A stretch of 64,000 nucleotides of DNA from assembly GCA_020002185.1 (NCBI GenBank), contig CM034539.1, positions 1,939,999-2,003,998 on the forward strand. The letters run 5' to 3'. The notes under the pieces are model-generated. The model was not told the origin of the DNA. It saw only the letters and a list, made by a program, of their open reading frames with translations, and did not search any database. This document shows positions 56,866 to 64,000 of this stretch, in pieces (the first letter of the stretch is position 1; each line of letters begins with the position of its first letter). The stretch comes from Paraescarpia echinospica. Its lineage: Eukaryota; Annelida; Polychaeta; Sabellida; Siboglinidae. Made by a program: the position numbers and the translations under genes.

Positions 56866-59800
56866 CATTCATTTATAATCCTTTGTGAAAATGAGCACTT
56901 TCTTACATCTAATCTACACTGCTCCTTTGCTAATGTAACTTCATGTCCTCTGGTCCTTCTATCTTTCTTAACTGAAATATATTTCTATCAATATTTTCAT
57001 AACCATTCAATCTTTTAAACACTTCTATCTGATCTCCTATCAATCTCCTGGTCTCTAGTGTTGTTAAATCAAATTCTATTAGGCGTTTTTTATAATTAAG
57101 ATCCCTCAGTTTTGCTGTCATTTTAGTTGCTCTCCTCTGTATTCTTTCTAACATATCTATGTCTTTCTTGCGATATGGCCTCCACGCTTGTATACAATAT
57201 TCTAAATGAGGTCTAAATATTGTTTTTTTACAGCGGTATTATTAGTTATTTTTCCTTATACGCTATATTTCCCCTACTTAATCCAATAATTTGATTTCCC
57301 CTTGAAGCTGCAATTCAGCACTGCTCTGAAACCTTCATATCAGCACTTATGGTTAACCCTAAGTCTTTTTTTATTACAATAATACTTAGTACAGTACCCC
57401 CCATTGTATATTGTACATCTTCGTTCCCAAGTTCTGTGTGGAGGCATTTGCATTTCACAAAATTGAACAGCATTTGCCACTTTTCAGACCATTTGATCAA
57501 CCTGTCAAGATCGTCTTGTAATTTTTTTTATCTCCTTCACTTTTAGTCCTTCTAAACACTTTTGTATCATCCACAAATTTCAACACTTTGCTTGTTATAT
57601 CATCGTTCAAGTCGTTGATATATATTAAGAATAATATAGTTCCTAGTATTGATCCCTGTGATACCTCACTCAATTCTGATTTCCAGTTTGAAGCCTACCC
57701 GTTGACTGCTGTCAATCAGCCATTTTTCTATCCAGTTAATTATACCATTTCCTATACAATGTGCCTTTAGTTTAAGCAGTAATCTTTTATGTGGCACTTT
57801 GTCGAAGGCTTTTTTAAAATCTAAGTAGATGATATCTACTGGTGATCCTTCGTTTACCCAATTAGTGATATCTTCCAAAAAACATAACATATTTGTTAAG
57901 CATGACCTCGCTTTTAGAAACCCATTTTGAGATGGGTTTATCAAGTTATGTTTAACAAGAAAATCCACCATGTGATCTTTAATTAACCTTTCTAATAAAT
58001 TGCAAATCACTGATGTTAAGCTCACTGGTCTATAGTTCTCTGACTTGTTTCTTGAACCTTTTTTAAATAACTGTATAATGTTTGCTTCTTTCCATTCTAA
58101 AGGAACCACTTCTAATGACAAATTGAAAACTGTTACAAGTTGTACGCTAATTTGTTCTACAATTTTCAATAGTAGTTTGGGCGGAATCCCATTAAGAACT
58201 TCTGATATCATGGTTCCAGCACTATATTCTAGAGAACCGACCTTATCCTGAACTTTCTGCTTGCTTCGAACATATTCATAACAAATGTTTTGCTGTCATG
58301 TTTTATTTTACATGCTAGTTTTTGTTCATAGCTTCAGTTTGAATTTTTTATTTCAGCTGTAGCTTGGTTAAGTGCTTCGTTATAAATGTTGTAGTTTTCA
58401 TTACTTCCAGTACGTCTATATGAGTTCCACATCATTTGTTTGTACATAATTTTTGTAATGGCTTCTTTCGATAAGTGTCTCTTTTTGGACCGTTTCCCTT
58501 GTTTTTTCAAGGGAACAAATTTACCGATGATGCAATCAATCTTACTCTTTAAGATATTCCAGCATTCTGTTGCTGTCTTATTCTTGAGTATGTTATTTCA
58601 GTTCTTTGCTAAATATTTCCTCATGTTCTTATAGCTTCCTTTGTGGACATTTCTCCTGTACTGCTTTTTACTATTCCTTTCTGATTTTACTTTGATGGTA
58701 AAATGTATCTGGTTGTGATCATTACTCGCCAGTGACTCGCATATCTTGAATTACTTACTGACTTATCCTCTTCGTGCCGTGTGGCACAAAAGGCTCGCAC
58801 AAGATCTCGCCAGACCCCTCTGTCTTGGGCTTTCCTTTTCTGTCTGTGCCCCAGGTCAGCCCAGCAGTCTTTAGTTCTTCTTCAATTGTTCGTCGCCAAG
58901 TTGTTTTCGGTCTGCCTCTTTTCCTATTTCCTTCTGGCGTCCAGGTCAATGCTGTCTTTGCTGGAATGTAGCTGCTCATCATGCAGACATGGCCGAGCCA
59001 TGTCCACCTCCTCTTTTTTTAGGCTGAGGCAGATATGTTCTTGATTTTACTGCTTGGTGGAGTCTTGTGTTGGAAATGGTATCCGGCCAGTATACTTCAT
59101 TATCTTCCTTAGGCAGGTGTTGTGGAAGCTAGACAGTCTAGTGGTGTCTTGCTGTGTCATGCGCCAGCACTCTGAGCCATACATGAGTACAGAGAGGACA
59201 TTGCTCTTGTAGATTCTTAGTTTTGTTTTTCTGGAGTATACTGAGGATTTCCATAGCCGTTGTAGATTTGCAAATGCTGACCTGGCTTTTTCTAATCGTG
59301 TTTTGATGTCTTCTTCTGCACCTCCTTGGAGACTGATGATGCTGCCCAGGTAGGTGAACTTGTTCACATATTCGAGTGCATGATTGTTAATCATGATAGG
59401 TTGCTGTGTCAGGTTGCTGTTTGTCAATATGTTTGTCTTTTTTGCATTAATTGAAACACCAATGGAACTGGCTTGTTGTTCTAAGTTACTTATTTTCTTT
59501 TGTACTTGATCTCGAGTGTGAGAAGGTAGAGCAAGATCATCTGCATAGATTAGATCTTCTAGTGAAGAGCACAGGTTCCATCTGATGCCAGTCCGCTGTT
59601 GGTTGATCATGTTTTTTTTGTAGTCCAATCGATGGCTAGGGTGAAAAGAAATGAAGAAATGACACATCCTTGGCGCACACCGGATTTCACAGTTAATTTT
59701 GTTGTTGAGTGTCCGACACTGCAGAAGAAATTCCTGTAGAAGATCTGAATGTGTTTTTACCAGCTTTTCTGGAATTCCAAAGGCTCTCTCTGTCCACACT

Positions 59801-62800
59801 GTCGAATGCTTTTTTCAAAATCTACAAAATTGACATATATTTTCCTCTGCCATTCGTTGCATTGTTCAAAAATGTTCCGCAAAGTGAAGATGTGTTCTTT
59901 TGTTCCTCTCCCTTTTCTGAAGCCTGCTTGTTCTGGACTGAGAAGCTTGTCTACTGTTGTTTTCATTCGTGTCATGATGATCTTAGATAACATTTTGCTT
60001 GTAATGGAGAGTAGAGTAATTCCCCACCAATTGCTTCAGTCTGCTAAATTTCCTTCTTTGGTAACTTCATTATTCTCCCATGAGACCAGTAATCTGGCAG
60101 TTATTCTTTTTCCCATATGTTGATGAAGAGAGGGTGTTGTATATCGGCTGCCGTTTCTGCGTCTGTCTTGAAAACTTCTGCACATTCCTTCGTTGGTGGG
60201 GTCACTTCTAATTCCAGGTCTATTTCTGCAGGCTGGATGTCTGCTGGGTGTTGTGGGTCTGTTCTGTAAAGTATTTCATTGAAGTGTTCTATCCATCTTC
60301 TTTCTTGTTCCTCTTCATTGGTCAGCAACCATCCGTCTTTGTCCATGACTGGGGTTTTAACTTGTAGTTGGTGTTTCCACAAATCTGTTCAGTTATCGTG
60401 TACACAATGCTCACCTCGTGCCTGCAAGCGGCTGTTTCAGCTTTGTTTGCAAGTTCTTCTAAATGCTTTCTTTTATCACTTCTAGCTGACTTTTTAACAA
60501 GTTTGTTCACCTCACTGTATTGTATACGCAATCTTTCTTTTAGTCTTTCAGATGTGGTTTGTCCAATTACGATTTTCAGTTGCTTTCTCTCTTGTATGCG
60601 CTCCCTTGTTTCCGCACTAATCCACTCATTGTGCTGTCGGGTTTTAATGCTCAGTGTCTCTTTGCTGGTTTGATACTATGCTTTCTTGATGATTTCCCAC
60701 TTATCTTGTACTTGATCAGATGCATCTGTTTCTTCTTCCAACACTTCAAATCTTTTGTAGCTTAACAGTGAAAACTCTATCTTGTGTTGTATTCTTTAGC
60801 AGGTGTACAATAAATTGTTCTTGGCCTGTCTGTTTACAGAAGCTTGTTTTTCTGAGCTTCAGCTTGACTGTTTCCTGAAGTAGATGATGATTACTGCCAA
60901 CATCCGCACCTCTTCTAACACAGACATCTTGTAATGATCGTCGCCATTTGTTGTTGATCATAATGTGGTCGATTTGGTTTTGGTCTCTTGCATTTGGGGA
61001 AATCCAGGTCAGTTTGTGGAGTTCCTCCTATCACCATACTGTCCATGCCACAAAAGTCACATAGCATCTCACCATTCTCATTTATGGAACCACATCCTTG
61101 ATTGCCCATGATTCGTTCTCTTCCGATATTGAGATCCAACCTTTGCATTGAGGTCGCCTATGATGATCAAAACGTCGTGTGCAGTCACTCTCTCCTTCTT
61201 GGCTTGCAACATGCTACAGAAGGCCTCTTTCTCATCCGGTTCTGCGTCATTGGTTGGTGGGTAACATTGGACAATTGTAAGTTTGCTGTGCTTGCCAAAT
61301 AGCATGGTTCTCAGTAGTCTAGCACTGACTGGTTTCCATTCTATCAATACCTTTCCAATTCCTTTCTTGAGTATTAGCGCCCTTCCTGCAATATGGCGGT
61401 TGTCGTCTCTGCCAGAGAACAACATTGTCTCTCCTATCGAGGTGATATGTCTCCCAAAAACCTGTCCATCTGGCCTCACTGATTCCAAGGATGTGTAACT
61501 TGTATGATTTCATCTCACTTATAATTTGTGCTGTTTTTGCAATATCGAACATTGTCCTGACATTCCAGGTCCCAATCTGGAGTTTGCATCCAGTAGGCTT
61601 GTCTTCGCGCTACTAGCGTCCTTGCGGCTTTCACTAGCATCGGTCATATCGGTTTGGTGCTTCAAGCCTCTTTGGTGGCTGGGATCTGTTGATTTTCTTT
61701 TACGAGTTTCTGTAACAAGCTGTTTTTTTACGAGGTACGGTTGTTAACCCTACGCTCAACCCCCAACCTGTAGGGCCAGGAAATCGATTTTAGTCTCACC
61801 TCTACCCCTTATCCAATCCGGTGTGGGTGACCCTACCAGGAGTACAATTAAGACTCCCATCAGCATTGCTCGCAAGGTCACGGAGGCACGCAAGCTACCC
61901 CACCACTAGAAGGTAACGATCTCGTAGGGGAGACATATCTTGACATTGTCAGCTAATTATTTCTGTCAGGACAAAACTATGTCTAACACATTCTCACCCC
62001 TGGTTAGTTCTAGCACATGTTGAGAAAGGAAACTATCTTGTATTAAAACTAAATACTGGGTAATGAGGACATGTGGTCCTCACTACCCATTCTCTGAAGA
62101 GATTTCCATTGTATATGCCCTTAAAATCCCCCATAATAACACAGTCCCGTTTGCTCCCTTCACTTATAGCGTTTTGTACTTTTTCATTCTCTTCTGTGCT
62201 TATATTTGGACTTCAATAAACTGAGTCACCGTTAAGTTTGAGTTTCCTGTAACTATGTTACACCAAACAGTTTCTTCGCAATCTGCTTCTCTTTCTAATT
62301 TTATTTCATAAGCCTGGATAGATTCTTTACTATATAAAATAACTCCACCTCCCCTTCTTCCTATTGTATATTTCCTAAACATTACATATCCTGTCAGTTC
62401 CAATTCGGCATCTGATATATCGGTGGTGGCTCATGATTCGGTTATACCAAATATGTGAGGGTCAATACCTTCTTCCTTAATGTTTAGTTAATTTCTTGCA
62501 TTTAAACAAACACATTTATATCCTGCTTCAGAACAGTTTTCCAGACTGTTCTTTGCTGATTTATTTGTGCTGTCTTTATCTATGCCTCAAGTTTCAGGTT
62601 TATCTGTGAGCCCCCCTGCGAATCTAGTTTAAATAGATGCAACCTGTCCCACTGTCAACAGATCGCAGCAGGTTCTCTGAGAATACTGCTGCCTGCTTTC
62701 CACTTAGATGGAGACTATCTCTCATGTACATATCTTGCCTCCCAACAAAGTATCCCCATCAATCTGTGAACTCAACCCCTTCTTCTTCACACATCTGCTC

Positions 62801-63440
62801 AACTAGTGCGTTGATCGCCATCCTCTTGTAGTTTCTATATGTTGCCCCCCCCCCTTCCTCCCATTACTGGCAACATTCCTGAGAGAGTAATTTGTTCAAC
62901 TCTTGTCTTCTTTAGCCTCCTCACTAACTATCTATACTTCTGTACAATCCCAGTTGTTCCCTCCTTGTCTGCATTATTTGTTCCTACGTGTACTAGTATA
63001 GACCCTCCCTTGCCATGCCCCAGTACCATCTTTACCCTTTTAGTCACATGTTCTATCCTAGCCTCCGGTAGACAAACAACGACGTCCTCCCCCTCGCTTA
63101 GTGTTGTATCTGTCCTTCTCATAATAGAGTCGTCCTGAACACCCTCTCACATCTCACTGCCCCCTCAATCACTGCCTCAGAGTAGCTCCTTCTCCGGTTT
63201 ACATCTGTCTGGTTGTTGTCTTCCCCCCGCCGTCTTCTCTCCTGTCCCATACTCTTCCGATCCATTCTTTCCTGTCGCTTTTTTTCTTGCCATCTTTCCT
63301 CCTGTCATCGTCCCTTTTATCGACTTCTCTTCTATCACATTTGCTCTCACTTCCTTTCCTCCCTTCACCTCTCCTCCCATCACATTTTCTTCTCTCCCAT
63401 CCCATTTTAAATAAAAAGTTATATCAGTTGACTCCACATG
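56866..63440 (-). mobile_element. CR1-clade LINE copy 2, split by a nested RTE, 3' end missing
   Basis: Same family as 27.52-31.31 kb. Reading downwards from 63437: the charged N-terminus, then the esterase ORF1 (VVVCLPEARIEHVT, VHVGTNNADKEG, 63.1-62.9 kb), an ORF1 remainder at 62.6-62.9 kb, endonuclease (TIGRRGGGVILYSKES, 62.3 kb), and RT after the insertion: NYRPVSLTSVICNLLERLIK, NGFLKARSCLTNML, DIIYLDFKKAFDKVPHKRLL (57.8-58.0 kb), FVDDT at 57.57 kb, KWQMLFNFVKCKCLH and MLERIQRRATKMTAKLRD. It stops abruptly near 56866 without the CR1 3' terminus seen in the other two copies, so the 3' end was lost. Confidence 0.9.
58750..61933 (-). mobile_element. RTE-clade LINE inserted into CR1 copy 2
   Basis: A 3.18-kb element flanked by CATATCTTGA at 58740-58749 and 61934-61943, a perfect 10-bp target duplication. 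Reading downwards: 5' leader, endonuclease (TMFDIAKTAQIISEMKSYKL, LGISEARWTGFWET at 61.5 kb; VLIIIGDLNAKVGSQ at 61.15 kb), linker, RT (LLSPEQAGFRKGRGTKEHIF at 59.93 kb, VNFVDFEKSI, then LIYADDLALPSHTRDQVQKK at 59.55 kb, FTYLGSIISLQGGAEEDIKT) and the C-terminal GNRKRGRPKTTW at 58.93 kb. About nine reading-frame breaks, so it is inactive but nearly full length. It has a short TAAGTAAT tail. Confidence 0.93.
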
Positions 63441-63544
63441 AGTGTTAGCCAGTATGTAATCATAATCAAAACGTTACATCTTGTGGAAACGTTTTTGAAA
63501 ATCTACCAGTATAATAATTATTCATTCTACCACTTGCGAACACA
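63441..63544. other. Short spacer between two CR1 copies
   Basis: AT-rich, no recognised content. It separates the 5' end of copy 2 from the 3' end of copy 3. Confidence 0.5.
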
Positions 63545-64000
63545 TGTTTGGTGTGATTTAAGAAGATTTAACAAGATTGCCTTCCAGAAAACTAACTCTA
63601 GATGGCAGGTGGACAAGGAAGTCCAATACTTTTTATCTACGTGTATCCCGCCCTTTTTAGTTGTGTGTCGATTTTATTTTTAAACATACTACTAGCGCCA
63701 ACACAATCAGGAGATAATCTGTGCCATTCATTTACAGTCCTTTGTGAAAATGAGAACTTTCTTATATCTGATCTATACCGCTCCTTTGCTAATGTAACTT
63801 CATGTCCTCTGGTCCTTCTATCTTTCTTAACTGAGAAAGAAATATTTCTATCCATATTTCCATAACCATTCAATATTTTAAACACTTCTATCTGATCTCC
63901 TCTCAATCTCCTGGTCTCTATTGTTGTTAAACCACATTTGTTTAGGCGTATTTCGTAATTAAATCCCTCAGTTTTGGTATCCTTTTAGTTGCTCTCCTCT
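63545..64000 (-). mobile_element. CR1-clade LINE copy 3, 3' end, runs off the window
   Basis: The minus strand from 63906 reads MRGDQIEVFKILNGYGNMDR, then VTLAKERYRSDIRKFSFSQR, TVNEWHRLSPDCVGASSMFK and NKIDTQL, the CR1 C-terminus, followed by a 3' UTR ending AAGGCAATCTTGTTAAATCTT near 63550, as in the copy at 31.3 kb. The frame upstream continues beyond 64000. Confidence 0.9.

Overview
The window is eukaryotic DNA, most likely from a marine invertebrate such as a mollusc, annelid, brachiopod or lancelet. The grounds are AT-rich introns with GT-AG splice sites, one DEG/ENaC ion-channel gene split into many exons, and dense degraded LINEs (CR1, L2 and RTE types), Penelope-like fragments, DNA transposons, minisatellites and long (CA)n, (TC)n and (TA)n runs. 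The phylum cannot be fixed from the sequence alone, and nothing bacterial is present.

The one clear host gene is on the + strand. Ten exons between about 3.9 and 48.4 kb encode an ASIC/FaNaC/ENaC-type amiloride-sensitive sodium channel: the N-terminal His-Gly motif, TM1, the FPAVTICN motif, the finger and thumb cysteine motifs, and TM2 with the GAS filter and a basic tail. All nine splice junctions join in phase and the model ends at a TGA at 48365-48367. The first exon is not certain. Exon 8 (38239-39763) adds about 478 residues at the place where ASIC1 has its short knuckle helix, giving a visible protein of roughly 940 residues. This giant extracellular insertion is the most unusual coding feature in the window.

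Layout: 1-2.35 kb, RTE and L2 LINE fragments; 2.8-3.3 kb, an ORF of coiled-coil character that may be an upstream exon; 3.9-8.45 kb, channel exons 1-4, with an 83-bp minisatellite that repeats the 3' splice site of exon 4; 8.4-14.3 kb, an intron with a LINE and two minisatellites; 14.32-14.50 kb, exon 5; 14.67-32.45 kb, a 17.8-kb block bounded by inverted repeats starting AGTAGTAT, holding a 72-bp satellite, a 55-bp satellite, an L2 copy and a CR1 copy; 34.6-40.05 kb, exons 6-9 with Penelope-like, LINE and MITE insertions; 40.37-45.02 kb, a 4.65-kb element with long inverted repeats, AG...CT ends and a 6-bp target duplication, which looks like a non-autonomous Polinton/Maverick; 45.57-47.73 kb, a TIR element carrying a broken nuclease-like gene with a CXC cysteine domain; 48.2 kb, the last exon; 48.8-64 kb, intergenic repeats including an RTE inserted into a CR1 with a 10-bp target duplication and a hAT-like element inserted into an L2 tail.

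Only about 5% of the window is host coding sequence. Apart from the channel, almost every long ORF is a decayed retrotransposon, a simple-repeat artefact or a satellite whose period is a multiple of three.
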